Shown here: positions 33,158 through 42,078 of the stretch, piece by piece | Position numbering within the stretch: position 1 is the stretch's first letter | How the letters are laid out: the number at the start of each line of letters is the position of its first letter | Assembly (NCBI RefSeq): GCF_034263275.1 | Contig: NZ_CP139559.1 | Span: forward strand, 4,216,001-4,280,000 | Reading direction: 5' to 3' | Source of the DNA: Mucilaginibacter sp. cycad4 | GTDB lineage: Bacteria > Bacteroidota > Bacteroidia > Sphingobacteriales > Sphingobacteriaceae | DNA: 64,000 nucleotides | Program-made: the position numbers and the translations under genes | The notes under the pieces: generated by a model | The model's input: only the letters and a program-made list of their open reading frames with translations | Database searches by the model: none | What the model was told of the DNA's origin: nothing

Positions 33158-33994
33158 ATGTCGCCACTTATTGAAACCAACGACCCGGCTTTAGCCGCAC
33201 AGGATACTATTCTTATTGATGCCCGCGGAGGGCAGGACTCTTACCAGCGTTACCTGGCAGGCCATTTAAACCACGCCATCTACGCCGACCTTGACCAGCA
33301 CCTTACCACTAAACCCGATGACCCCGCCTTTGGCGGCAGGCACCCGCTGCCCAATATACAGGAGTTTGCCGTGCTGTTAGGTAACTGGGGCATTACACCC
33401 GATAGTCACGTAGTGGTTTATGACGATAAATCGGGCGCGTTCAGCGCATCGCGTTTATGGTGGATGCTGCGGGCAATCGGTCATGAAAATGTGCAGGTAC
33501 TGAATGGGGGCTTACAAGCTGCTAAAGATGCCGGAGTAGAGTTGAGCACCGAAGCCTATACGCCAACCGCGGTTGACCCGTACCCGGTAACACATGAGTA
33601 TGCAGGTACGGTTAAAATAGATGAAGCAGGTGAAGCCGCGCAAGACCCTTCAAAACTGGTAATTGATGTACGCGAAACACCACGCTACCTGGGCCAAACA
33701 GAGCCTTTAGATTTGATAGCCGGCCATATCCCCGGTGCCTTAAACCTGCCTTATATCAACAACCTCGGTACCGATGGTAAGTATTTACCTGCCGATGAGT
33801 TGCGCAAGGCTTACGATGCAGCAATTGGCGATGTAGCGCACAGCGAAGTGATAGTTCACTGCGGATCGGGTGTTACAGCCTGCCACACCCTGCTGGGCAT
33901 GGATTACGCTGGTATCAGCGGCCCCAAACTTTACGTTGGTTCATGGAGCGAATGGTCAAGAAGAGATTTACCGATAGGGAAGGAAGAACGGTAG
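33158..33994 (+). CDS. Two-domain sulfurtransferase (rhodanese family)
   Basis: A 278-aa protein with two rhodanese domains. The N-terminal non-catalytic one runs about 5-125 (ILIDARGGQDSYQRYLAGHL) and the C-terminal catalytic one about 150-278. The active-site loop is HCGSGVTACH with Cys235. The CGSGVTA loop is the type found in mercaptopyruvate or thiosulfate sulfurtransferases of the SseA group. Confidence 0.92.
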   Translation: MSPLIETNDPALAAQDTILIDARGGQDSYQRYLAGHLNHAIYADLDQHLTTKPDDPAFGGRHPLPNIQEFAVLLGNWGITPDSHVVVYDDKSGAFSASRLWWMLRAIGHENVQVLNGGLQAAKDAGVELSTEAYTPTAVDPYPVTHEYAGTVKIDEAGEAAQDPSKLVIDVRETPRYLGQTEPLDLIAGHIPGALNLPYINNLGTDGKYLPADELRKAYDAAIGDVAHSEVIVHCGSGVTACHTLLGMDYAGISGPKLYVGSWSEWSRRDLPIGKEER

Positions 33995-34029
33995 GTTTTT
34001 ACTCACCCTGGCTGCGCTGCGATCATTTC

Positions 34030-34068
34030 GCCGCCGCTCGGCTCCAGCCGGGCGGTGGCTTCTTTTTT
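34030..34068 (+). terminator. Terminator of the rhodanese gene
   Basis: A 13-bp GC-rich stem (GCCGCCGCTCGGC at 34030-34042 with GCCGGGCGGTGGC at 34047-34059), with two wobble pairs and a 4-base loop, is followed by TTCTTTTTT. It lies 36 bp after the stop. Confidence 0.85.
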
Positions 34069-34130
34069 ATCGTCGGGCTACGGTATAATTCAATGTTAAA
34101 ACACTTGTCATTCAACCTTGTTACCCCATT

Positions 34131-34601
34131 GTGAAAACATACGTTTTAAAAAGAGAGCAATCCATTTCCATCAGTATTGAACAGGCCTGGGATTTTTTCT
34201 CGTCGCCATTAAACCTGGCAAAAATCACCCCGGATGATATGCGTTTTGTGGTAACTTCCGATTATACCGCGGACACCAAAATGTACGCCGGGATGATCAT
34301 CACCTATAAAATATCCCCTTTACCGGGTATCAAAATGAACTGGATGACGGAGATCACCCACGTTGATAATAAAAAGTATTTCGTTGATGAGCAGCGTTTC
34401 GGGCCATACGCTTTGTGGCACCACCAGCACCACTTTAAAGAGATAGAGGGAGGCGTTCACATGACCGATCTACTGCATTATGCCATTCCTTATGGGGTGA
34501 TAGGCCGGTTTGCTAATGCTATTTTTATTAAAGGGAAGTTGGAGCAGATTTTTGATTACCGGGTTAAAGCAATTGAAGATTTGTTTGGGGTTTACAAATA
34601 A
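34131..34601 (+). CDS. SRPBCC (START-like) ligand-binding fold protein
   Basis: A 156-aa protein with a GTG start at 34131. The fold signature is the N-terminal EQAWDFFSSPLNLAKITPDD and the C-terminal helix KLEQIFDYRVKAIEDLF. The middle WMTEITHVDNKKYFVDEQRF and YALWHHQHHF match the group often named after cell-division inhibitors or CDP-paratose epimerase-associated proteins. The ligand is unknown. Confidence 0.78.
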   Translation: MKTYVLKREQSISISIEQAWDFFSSPLNLAKITPDDMRFVVTSDYTADTKMYAGMIITYKISPLPGIKMNWMTEITHVDNKKYFVDEQRFGPYALWHHQHHFKEIEGGVHMTDLLHYAIPYGVIGRFANAIFIKGKLEQIFDYRVKAIEDLFGVYK

Positions 34602-34608
34602 ATGACTG

Positions 34609-34717
34609 CCGCGGGTTTAGCGCAGCGTAACCCGTGGTAGTATGATATAAGCTTCCAGCTTACGGAAATTAAGCTGAAATGATGCGAACCATAGGCTGAA
34701 AGCCAGCGGCAGCGTTA
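34609..34717. repeat. Short palindromic repeats, family F-related
   Basis: CCGCGGGTTTAGCGCAGCG/TAACCCGTGG (34609-34637) is a hairpin. AAGCTTCCAGCTT and GGCTGAAAGCC follow, then AGCGGCAGCGTTA, which echoes the family F arm. It fills the gap between the convergent SRPBCC and DeoR genes and may act as a terminator for either. Confidence 0.5.
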
Positions 34718-34719
34718 TA

Positions 34720-35469
34720 TTAAAAGATATTAATGCCTGCTTCTCTGTATGCCGAAAGTTGTTCATTGTCGGGAGATACATCGGTGATGATGGTGCCCAG
34801 TTCTGTTACCGGGCCTATGTAATAAGAATCAGCTTTATTTATTTTTTCTAAGGTGGATAAGGCAATGGTTTCTTTCGATACTTCGATCATCGTTTTCTTG
34901 ATCTCGGCCTCTTCATAATCCCTTGTTGTGATACCGATGGTGGGGTGCACACTGCAGATCCCAAAAATGCAAAGATCGGCACGGATGTTCCTGAACGCAT
35001 TTATTGTTTCGTGGCCGATGGTGGTAAAGGATGATTTGTACAGGCGACCGCCTGCAAATATCACTTCAACCATTGGGTGGTCTTCAAGCGCGCTGGCAAC
35101 CGGAAAGCTATTGGTAACTACAGTGATCCTCAAATCGTCGGGCAAGCTTTGGGCTACGGCCAGGGTTGATGTACCGCCGTCGAAAAGTACTACCTGCCCG
35201 TCTTTTAAAAAGCTCAACACTTTTGAGGCTATCACCTTTTTTGAAGCAACATCATGCTTTTCTCTTGCCCGGTAATGATGTGGAATGGGAGAGTGGGCAA
35301 TTGCGCCGCCCCTCACTGCCGTTAGCAGCTTCTGATCGGCCAGTACTTTAATGTCGCGGCGTACAGTATCTTCCGAAACATTGAGTTTTTCGCTCAGTTC
35401 GGTAAGCATAACCTTATTGTCTTTTGATACGTGATCCAATATGATCTGGAGTCTTTCTTCTCTTACCAT
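34720..35469 (-). CDS. DeoR-family transcriptional regulator
   Basis: A 249-aa protein. The N-terminal DeoR helix-turn-helix (about 18-40, VMLTELSEKLNVSEDTVRRD) is followed by the effector-sensing domain with VVLFDGGTSTLAVAQSLPDD, the DGGTT-like sugar-phosphate-binding loop. ATG at 35469 (MVREERLQII) is chosen over the upstream TTG at 35487. It is divergent from a nucleotidase gene across 66 bp, so a nucleoside- or sugar-phosphate-responsive role is likely. Confidence 0.9.
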   Translation of the reverse strand: MVREERLQIILDHVSKDNKVMLTELSEKLNVSEDTVRRDIKVLADQKLLTAVRGGAIAHSPIPHHYRAREKHDVASKKVIASKVLSFLKDGQVVLFDGGTSTLAVAQSLPDDLRITVVTNSFPVASALEDHPMVEVIFAGGRLYKSSFTTIGHETINAFRNIRADLCIFGICSVHPTIGITTRDYEEAEIKKTMIEVSKETIALSTLEKINKADSYYIGPVTELGTIITDVSPDNEQLSAYREAGINIF

Positions 35470-35535
35470 GTCTGCAATATAATGCAAAATTATAATTTAT
35501 TTGCGAAATATTGCAATATTGCTTTATTTTGTTGC
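35470..35535. promoter_or_regulatory. Shared control region with TGCAATAT repeats
   Basis: The 66-bp divergent region carries TGCAATAT at about 35473 and 35512 and TGCAAAAT at about 35484. The last full unit lies within the palindrome GCAATATTGC (35513-35522). These are candidate operators for the DeoR protein. A TTTATTTTG resembling a -7 box precedes the plus-strand gene. Confidence 0.4.
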
Positions 35536-36087
35536 ATGAAAACGCAAGCAAAGAAAACTATCGCCATTGATATGGACGGCGTTATTGCCGATGTTGAATC
35601 GCAACTGATCAAATATTATGAACAGTTGTATGGCATTACTACAAGCCTCGAAGCTATTGATGGCTTATCCCACGCGGAGGCTTTTCCGTTGGATGCTGTA
35701 ACGAAAGCTTCCCTGAACTTACCCGGGTTTTTCCGTACGCTACCGGTTATGCCAGGCGCTATTGAGGCCGTTAAAAAGCTGATGGAAGATTATGAGGTAT
35801 ACATTGTATCGGCAGCTACCGAATTTCCATTATCGCTATTTGAAAAGCTGGAATGGCTCCAGGAATATTTCCCGTTTATCAGCTGGCGTAATGTTGTGCT
35901 GTGTGGCGATAAAAGCATCATCCACACCGATTACATGATAGATGACCATTGTAAAAACCTTGACTATTGCAGCGGTAAGGCGATCATGTTTAACGCACAT
36001 CACAACAAGCATGAACACCAGCATGTGCGGGTTAACAATTGGGATGAAATATTAAACTTGTTTGAAAAAGAGGTGCAGGAAGCCTGA
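35536..36087 (+). CDS. 5'(3')-deoxyribonucleotidase-like HAD phosphatase
   Basis: A 183-aa HAD-superfamily protein. The catalytic DxD motif is IDMDGVIADVE with Asp12 and Asp14. The C-terminal HTDYMIDDH carries the metal-binding aspartates. The pattern matches the small 5'(3')-deoxyribonucleotidase (NT5C) group, which dephosphorylates deoxynucleoside monophosphates. The ATG at 35536 is preferred over an in-frame start at 35431 that would overlap the DeoR gene. Confidence 0.88.
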   Translation: MKTQAKKTIAIDMDGVIADVESQLIKYYEQLYGITTSLEAIDGLSHAEAFPLDAVTKASLNLPGFFRTLPVMPGAIEAVKKLMEDYEVYIVSAATEFPLSLFEKLEWLQEYFPFISWRNVVLCGDKSIIHTDYMIDDHCKNLDYCSGKAIMFNAHHNKHEHQHVRVNNWDEILNLFEKEVQEA

Positions 36088-36128
36088 GGAACTGTTTTAG
36101 AGAATTATTTATACATCGTGTAAGAATC

Positions 36129-36256
36129 ATTGCCGTTGACTTTAGTCAACGGAATAATGACTGAAAAACAGGAGCTTTAGCCGAAATGCCGCCTGAATAA
36201 TTGGGCTGAAGCCCGCAATGGTATTTGCTTTACCGTTGACTAAAGTCAACGGCAAT
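36129..36256. repeat. Palindromic repeat, family C copy 1
   Basis: ATTGCCGTTGACTTTAGTCA at 36129 and its inverse TGACTAAAGTCAACGGCAAT, ending at 36256, form arms about 24 bp long. Each arm is itself a perfect palindrome (CCGTTGACTTTAGTCAACGG type). The core contains GGGCTGAAGCCC. Related units lie at 45687-45837 and 59079-59138. Confidence 0.8.
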
Positions 36257-36288
36257 GAATACCTTTCATTGTAAATAGTTTTGAGGGC

Positions 36289-37137
36289 TTACTTCGTATC
36301 TATCCGGTAATTAAGCGATGCCGAAAAACTGGTGCCCGCACCCGTATTACGCCCGGTAACAAAGGTGCCACCTGTTAAAAACAGCGACAGGCTTTTGGCA
36401 AATGCGTGGCCGTAGCTTAACGATACCTGGTTAAAGGCAAAGTTTTTACTGGCGCTGGGGTTTACGTTAAAATCCTTATTGATACTGGTGGCATAAAAAC
36501 CGCCAACACTTAATGAGATCTGCTCGCGGAATTTTTTATCAAGTGTTAGGCCATATGTGGCGTTATACCTGTCCTGGAAAACGCTTTCGTAACCAAAATA
36601 TTCGCGTACACCGTTTTCCAAAATAAAGAATGAGTTTTTGCCGAATAAATGCCCGCTGCCCGCAAAGGCCAGTTTAAGTTCGGCCCCTTTTTGATTGTAA
36701 CCTAATGCTGTATTGGTATACATAGGTACAATGGCTGTACCCTGTAAACTGAAGTAATATTTATAATTGATATTGGCCAGGTAATACCTGATACCGACTT
36801 CCAAATCCTGGAAGCCAGAGCTTTTGCTGGTGCCCAGATCTGTACTAAAGGTATTCATTACATAAGGTGCCAGTACCGACAGGGTAAACTTGCGGCTCAA
36901 GCCAACTTCTGAATATAAGGAATAGCTCCATGAGCTGAACTTGCCATTATTGGTAAATGCGCCTTTATGGCTGTCGGCATCCCAGGCTTTATTGGCAAAA
37001 AAGTAAGTTGCCGATGGCGACAGCGAGATCCTGCCCGGCCTTACCGGGAAACCTCCGGCATAACTTTTACCTGTGGCTAAGGCAAATATTACTATCCCCG
37101 CAAGTAAATATTTTGATAAAGTATTTTTCAAGGTCAT
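36289..37137 (-). CDS. Outer-membrane beta-barrel-like protein
   Basis: A 282-aa protein with a signal peptide (MTLKNTLSKYLLAGIVIFAL, cleaved near SYAGGF). It has many alternating hydrophobic strands ending in aromatic residues and a C-terminal strand SLNYRIDTK. It resembles generic Bacteroidota outer-membrane proteins with a transporter-like barrel, not a specific family. ATG at 37137 is chosen over an upstream start within the esterase gene. It is the third gene of an operon with the esterase and acyltransferase. Confidence 0.7.
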   Translation of the reverse strand: MTLKNTLSKYLLAGIVIFALATGKSYAGGFPVRPGRISLSPSATYFFANKAWDADSHKGAFTNNGKFSSWSYSLYSEVGLSRKFTLSVLAPYVMNTFSTDLGTSKSSGFQDLEVGIRYYLANINYKYYFSLQGTAIVPMYTNTALGYNQKGAELKLAFAGSGHLFGKNSFFILENGVREYFGYESVFQDRYNATYGLTLDKKFREQISLSVGGFYATSINKDFNVNPSASKNFAFNQVSLSYGHAFAKSLSLFLTGGTFVTGRNTGAGTSFSASLNYRIDTK

Positions 37138-37157
37138 GTGTGTAGATTTTAATCGTT

Positions 37158-38501
37158 TTAAAATAAACCAAAGCTGTCGCGCATCCAACGGCCCTCATAA
37201 TCCTTGTATACCTGGCTCACCTCGTGCCCAAGGTTTTTAAATACCATGAGATGTTTATCACCATGCATTGAGTTAAACACCGCGTAACCATTGTTTGGCG
37301 GCACGTAGGGATCCAAAAGACCTAAGCCTAAAATAGTTGGACATTTTATGGTTGTTACAAAGTTTTTGGTGTCGTAATAGTCAAGATTGCTGAGCACCTG
37401 GTTAAAAGTTACGCCGGGCTTGCTTAAAACATATTTTTTAATGTCGTTAATGGGCCACTCAACGGCACCAACCAGGTTACGGATATCGCTCATGATAGGG
37501 TTTTGTGCCGAGCAAAGGGTTACGCGATGATCGAGGCCTGCAAGTGCCAGGGATAAATAACCGCCCATGCTGCCGCCGGTAGCCAGGATCTGATCATGCC
37601 TTAAATTGGGCTGCGCATAAATAAAATCAACGGCGCGCACACAATCCATAATCACACCGCGCATTACGTACTTGTTTTTATCCTCAATATGATAGGAGAT
37701 AAAGGCATCGCGCTCGGTATGGATTACATCGCGGCTGGTGCCTTGTCCGCGGGTGTTAAGGGTAATGATCACCAGGTCGGGGTCGAGGCCCACTATCGGG
37801 TATAACTTTACCTGGTAACCGGGCAAGCCAAGCAATACCGAAAATTTCTTGTTTTTATTTTTGCTGATGGGTACCGTCATGTAACCACGGATGGTAAGGT
37901 TATCAAGCGATTTCATTTCTATTTCGTAAACCTTGCGGTTTTCGGTGTTCATAGATGGTACTTCGGTGATTTTGTAATTGGGTTTTACCCTGGCCAGTTC
38001 ATCTTTGGCGGTTTGCCAAAATTGATCAAAATCGGCCGGCCTGGCATATTGCGACCGGATTTCCTCCGGCCTGATCCCGAAAGCGCGACGGGTAGTATCG
38101 TCATAGTCGCTTACGTTAATCATCATGTTAACCTTGTAAAAGCCTGTTTTTAGGTTAGGCACATCAAAATCATATCTGGAAGTGCTTTTTTTGCCAAGGT
38201 TTACCGGCTTTGACAGGGTTTTAACAATTTGTCCATTTTCGGTAGTGATATTGTACGATATAGTACCCTCCTGGTTGGTATTGTACGTGTTTTTAATTTC
38301 AAAACTGAATGAGGCGGCAGAACCAAATATGCCATCCTTATTGTTGATGGTTAGTGCTGTTGATACTTCATCGTCACCACCGCTTTTGTCGGTAGCTTCG
38401 GCCGGTTCTTTCTCAGTTTCCTGGGCCATGACCGGTTTTGCGGCACACATGGTCAATAAAGCAAAAGCTATGATCAGTAGTTTGTTAGCGTTTTTCACCA
38501 T
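37158..38501 (-). CDS. CE7-type acetyl esterase (acetylxylan esterase family)
   Basis: A 447-aa secreted protein with a signal sequence (AKPVMAQ). An N-terminal Ig-like region (about 45-135) is followed by the AXE1 alpha/beta-hydrolase domain. The catalytic triad is visible: Ser311 in ATGGSMGGYL, Asp397 in GLLDPYVPP and His426 in NLGHEVS. NTRGQGTS is the family's oxyanion/Arg-Gly-Gln motif. It is cotranscribed with an acyltransferase (7 bp away), suggesting cycling of acetyl groups on an exported glycan. Confidence 0.88.
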   Translation of the reverse strand: MVKNANKLLIIAFALLTMCAAKPVMAQETEKEPAEATDKSGGDDEVSTALTINNKDGIFGSAASFSFEIKNTYNTNQEGTISYNITTENGQIVKTLSKPVNLGKKSTSRYDFDVPNLKTGFYKVNMMINVSDYDDTTRRAFGIRPEEIRSQYARPADFDQFWQTAKDELARVKPNYKITEVPSMNTENRKVYEIEMKSLDNLTIRGYMTVPISKNKNKKFSVLLGLPGYQVKLYPIVGLDPDLVIITLNTRGQGTSRDVIHTERDAFISYHIEDKNKYVMRGVIMDCVRAVDFIYAQPNLRHDQILATGGSMGGYLSLALAGLDHRVTLCSAQNPIMSDIRNLVGAVEWPINDIKKYVLSKPGVTFNQVLSNLDYYDTKNFVTTIKCPTILGLGLLDPYVPPNNGYAVFNSMHGDKHLMVFKNLGHEVSQVYKDYEGRWMRDSFGLF

Positions 38502-38508
38502 GTTATAA

Positions 38509-39741
38509 TTAAACTTTAATCTTAGCTGATTCATTTTCGGGATTGCGTACTTTGTTTTTGATCAGGAAATCAGACTTGCGGATATAATGATTAAGCGGCT
38601 CCTCTATCAATTTAAACAACGTTATGGAAACGACATTTAAAACGATAAAGGCGTACAAAAGGTTTAAACTATCATACTCAAACGGCGAATGCCAGTCTAC
38701 CCCCCACTTATCATAAAGCTCAAAAACAAAGTCGTTAAGGCTGTTCATCCCCTGGTGTATAAAGTTGTACATATAGCCCAGGTGGATAAGGTAAAATATA
38801 TAGGAGCTTTTGCCCAATAGCTCAATAAATGGATGTGCTAAAAACTTTTTAAGGAGGGTAGTTTCGGTGAGCAGGCCATAAAAGAAAATGGTTATGGATA
38901 TGGCCAGCAAGTAGTTATTGGTTACAATGCCCCAGGGATTATGCAAACCTGCCTCATATCCTTTCGGGATAGTTAAGGCAGACATGATCCACACGCAAAA
39001 AAAGATCATGGAAAAGCCCAGGTAAGTAAATTTCTTTTTGCTTGTGCCATCCAGTTTTTGTTTGCGTACGATGAGTGCCAGCTGGATACCCGCAAAAAAC
39101 TCAAAGCAACGGCCCAAAAAGGTGTACAACATCATGAACGTAAAGTTGCCAAAGAAACCGAACCAGTTTACATGACGAAATATGAGCACCAGCAAAATCC
39201 CCAGGCCAGTAACTGCTATAGGCTGGATGTAAAACTTTTTGTATTTGGTGGCTATAAGGAAAATAAATGGCGCCGAAAAATAAAAGCATTCTTCAACCGT
39301 GAGCGACCAGCCCTGGGCAATACCGGTAAACTTAAACTGATCAAAAAAACCCCGAACAAAAACGATGTTCATGAAAAACATAACTACCGGGTTTTGTCCT
39401 GCCGTTACTGTTTGGTTTTGGGTAAAATGATAAGCTATGAACGCCCCGATGGTAAGTAGCGCGTACATGGGGTAGATGCGCGCTACCCGGTTTTTAAGGT
39501 ATTGCAGAAACCAGGCTTTTGTTAATTTAAAACTATCAAAATAGCGAAATGCTATCAAAAAGCCCGAAAGCACAAAGAAAATGGTAACCCCGATATGGAA
39601 CTCATTTAAGAAACGTTGCACAGAGTGGGGAAATTTCTCATCAAACACATAGGCAAAATGCGATATGAAAACCAGGTAAGCCGCCATGGCCCTTACACCG
39701 GTTAACGCCGGAATATAATTGGATTGTGCTCTTTGTGACAA
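38509..39741 (-). CDS. Acyltransferase 3 family (OafA/YrhL-like) membrane protein
   Basis: A 410-aa protein with about ten transmembrane helices. The family N-terminus YIPALTGVRAMAAYLVFISHF contains the R-x10-H type motif. GVTIFFVLSGFLIAFRYF and the CFYFSAPF region follow. Members acetylate or acylate cell-surface polysaccharides or antibiotics. It heads the operon with the CE7 esterase and the outer-membrane protein. Confidence 0.9.
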   Translation of the reverse strand: MSQRAQSNYIPALTGVRAMAAYLVFISHFAYVFDEKFPHSVQRFLNEFHIGVTIFFVLSGFLIAFRYFDSFKLTKAWFLQYLKNRVARIYPMYALLTIGAFIAYHFTQNQTVTAGQNPVVMFFMNIVFVRGFFDQFKFTGIAQGWSLTVEECFYFSAPFIFLIATKYKKFYIQPIAVTGLGILLVLIFRHVNWFGFFGNFTFMMLYTFLGRCFEFFAGIQLALIVRKQKLDGTSKKKFTYLGFSMIFFCVWIMSALTIPKGYEAGLHNPWGIVTNNYLLAISITIFFYGLLTETTLLKKFLAHPFIELLGKSSYIFYLIHLGYMYNFIHQGMNSLNDFVFELYDKWGVDWHSPFEYDSLNLLYAFIVLNVVSITLFKLIEEPLNHYIRKSDFLIKNKVRNPENESAKIKV

Positions 39742-39999
39742 AACGAACGTATTTTAACTTTCAGATCAATTTATTATACGTAAATGTTTGCAAAAGGGAT
39801 ACCAAGTATTGAATAGGAACAGTTGATTAAGTAGCAGAGGCAGTTTTTAGGTACAGTGAGGAAGGAAGCGATTTACTTATTCGTTAAACCTGAACCGGGA
39901 TTTGCAGGATTAATGGATTTTATCGGTCCTGAAGATAAGGCTATCGACAGGCATAAAAATCCTGCCCATCCTTAAATCCTATAAATCAAGGTTCAGACT
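39742..39999. other. Intergenic region with a small tandem duplication
   Basis: It lies between two minus-strand genes, and no gene is visible. At its right end AAATCAAGGTTCAGACTTTA is tandemly repeated (about 39983-40019). This duplicates the last six codons and stop of the radical SAM gene, so a second L-N-L-D-L-stop follows the first. Confidence 0.5.
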
Positions 40000-40956
40000 T
40001 TACAAATCAAGGTTCAGACCACTTCCCTGCACCACACCCCTGTTCAAAATCCGTTGATCAATATAATACTGGATCTCAGATTTTTTCAAACCCCAGTTGG
40101 GGGCGATGAGCAGTTCACGGTCGCTGAGGCCGAAGAGACGCTGGATCACAATGTCCGGGCGAACAAGGGGCAGTAACTCACACAGAAAATCGGCATATTC
40201 TTCAATGCCAAACAGGTGGAACGGTTCGCGTTTATATTTTACGCCCATTACCGAGCCTTCAACAATATGCAGGTGGTGGAATTTTACGAACTTGATCTGT
40301 TTAAAACGGTTGATCTCGTCGGCATATTTCAGCATCATCTCTTTAGTTTCCCAGGGGAAGCCGAAAATGGTATGCACACAAATATCCAGCTTTGAATTTT
40401 CCACCAAACTAAGGGCTTTTACGAGCTCTTCATGGCTGCAGCCGCGGTTAATCTGGTTCAGGGTATCGTTATAGATACTTTCCATACCCATTTCAAGGTC
40501 AACATCAAAACGGTCGGTGTAGCTTTCCAACAGGGCAATCTTTTCGGCATCGATACAATCGGGGCGGGTACCTACCGAGAGGCCTACAATATCTTCAGTA
40601 CCATAGCTCAGGGCCTCGTCATACATCATTTTGAGGTAATGAGCCGGTGCGTAAGTATTGGTATTGGGCTGAAAATAAATAATAAATTTATCGGCCTTAT
40701 TACCTTTGCGGGCGCGTTCCATACCTTCCTCAACCTGTTGCCTTACGGTAGGGGCGTTGCGGCTAACCGACGGGGTAAAGGAATCAACATTACAATAAGT
40801 ACAACCGCCGTAACCCTTCGACCCATCCCGGTTGGGACAGGTAAAACCACCGTCGACAATTACTTTAAACACGCGGTGGCCTTTATATTTCTCTTTAAGC
40901 CAGGGCCCGTAATTGTTGTAGCCTTTTTCCCAGGTTGTTATTGTTTGCTGTTCCAC
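40000..40956 (-). CDS. Radical SAM protein, YhcC-like (TIGR01212 group)
   Basis: A 318-aa protein. The radical SAM cluster site is an atypical C-x11-C-x2-C, with Cys40, Cys52 and Cys55 in TCPNRDGSKGYGGCTYCNVD, as in the YhcC/TIGR01212 family. YIKYF-like strand motifs and GLSVGTRPDCID then ELGMES-like residues (VDLEMGMES) follow. The reaction is unassigned in this family. Confidence 0.9.
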   Translation of the reverse strand: MEQQTITTWEKGYNNYGPWLKEKYKGHRVFKVIVDGGFTCPNRDGSKGYGGCTYCNVDSFTPSVSRNAPTVRQQVEEGMERARKGNKADKFIIYFQPNTNTYAPAHYLKMMYDEALSYGTEDIVGLSVGTRPDCIDAEKIALLESYTDRFDVDLEMGMESIYNDTLNQINRGCSHEELVKALSLVENSKLDICVHTIFGFPWETKEMMLKYADEINRFKQIKFVKFHHLHIVEGSVMGVKYKREPFHLFGIEEYADFLCELLPLVRPDIVIQRLFGLSDRELLIAPNWGLKKSEIQYYIDQRILNRGVVQGSGLNLDL

Positions 40957-41203
40957 TTTGCTGTCCTTGATTTCAAGATTGACGATGGTTTCATCCTATC
41001 AAGGGGCAAAGATAGTGATTTTTGATGAGGCTGGCTTTTGGTTATTGTTGACACGGGTTAATACTTGTACATGGCCAGTAACTGTCTTGCTGAAAACTAT
41101 AATTTGATTAGATATAGTATAACTTGATATGCTTACTAAGCATGCAGAGCACATGCGTGTGACGTGTGCTCCGCAGAATGGTGCAGTTTTAACAGGTGAA
41201 ATA

Positions 41204-41641
41204 TTAATTAACTTTAGTAAAATAGATATTGTTAATATCTTCTCCCTGCATCAAACTGGTAACCAATTTGTTACCCGTAAACGAGAGGATTTTTTCTGAA
41301 TAGTCGTTATCAGGAACACCGCCGGGATTGCTTCCTCCATAGTAAACAAAATGAGTATAGTTTATTTGATCGCTAACTATAACGTAGTTAAAGGTAGTAA
41401 GCAAATGCCCGGAAACTGTTGTACTCCCGGTGCCATCGTTTTTTAAGATCAACAGGTAAGTAGTTTGCCGTGTAGTGTCCGCCCCTAAAAATACGCCGTT
41501 GCTGTAAGAGTTGTAAATGCCCATATCGGCACGCCAGGTACCTGCATATTTGTTTTCGGGCTTGCTATCGTCGGCACCTTTTTTACACGCAGCAAAAATA
41601 GTTAACAGGAACAGGAATAATAAACTGTAAATTTTATTCAT
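41204..41641 (-). CDS. Small lipoprotein of unknown function
   Basis: A 145-aa protein with a lipoprotein signal: MNKIYSLLFLFLLTIFAACK, with Cys19. The mature part is beta-rich (YAGTWRADMG, TTYLLILKNDGTGSTTV), like the lipocalin-type small lipoproteins common in this phylum. ATG at 41641 is chosen because it gives a proper signal peptide. Confidence 0.75.
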   Translation of the reverse strand: MNKIYSLLFLFLLTIFAACKKGADDSKPENKYAGTWRADMGIYNSYSNGVFLGADTTRQTTYLLILKNDGTGSTTVSGHLLTTFNYVIVSDQINYTHFVYYGGSNPGGVPDNDYSEKILSFTGNKLVTSLMQGEDINNIYFTKVN

Positions 41642-41706
41642 AATTAAGTGTGATAATGTTTCAATAGGAATAAATATAAAATAAACTGTCAAGTATTTAT
41701 TGCTTA

Positions 41707-41881
41707 TTCTAAGAAACTGTTTAAATACGATTAAATGAAACTACTATATCCCCACGTCATTGCGAGGCACGAAGCAATCCCCTACTATACAGGGCGGATT
41801 TGCTTAGCGGATCTGCCTCTTGGGGATTGCTTCGTGCCTCGCAATGACGGCTTTTATATATTTTTAAACAGCTTCTAAGAA
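41707..41881. repeat. Nested palindrome: family A copy 3 with outer arms
   Basis: The core (41755-41849) is a family A palindrome. Outside it, TTCTAAGAAACTGTTTAAAT (from 41707) is matched, inverted, by TTTAAACAGCTTCTAAGAA (to about 41881). This gives about 20 bp of outer arm. The 344-bp gap (41642-41985) has no other obvious content except a possible promoter for the following small ORF. Confidence 0.85.
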
Positions 41882-41985
41882 AATGGTCAGATGGAGAATC
41901 GGCAATTAACGGTCCAATAAATATAATCGTTTACCCATTTATAAATGATTAGCTTTGACTAAACACGTTCTTTAATTAAAAGCAT

Positions 41986-42078
41986 ATGAGCCTAAAAAAG
42001 CCAGGGGATACCCCCATTACCAGGAAACCCATTCCCACCACCTCTCCGATCATTCACCCCAATTTAAATAACAAATAG
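41986..42078 (+). CDS. Possible 30-aa small protein
   Basis: A short frame encoding MSLKKPGDTPITRKPIPTTS and ten more residues, rich in Pro, Thr and Lys. Its stop TAG is directly followed by the ATG of the next gene (42079), the arrangement of a coupled leader gene. It is too short for a family call. It could also be plain leader sequence. Confidence 0.35.
   Translation: MSLKKPGDTPITRKPIPTTSPIIHPNLNNK

Noticed and set aside
34030..34068. GC-rich hairpin as a tRNA or small RNA gene
   Set aside because: There is no cloverleaf and no TTC-type loop; the stem followed by a T-run fits a terminator better.
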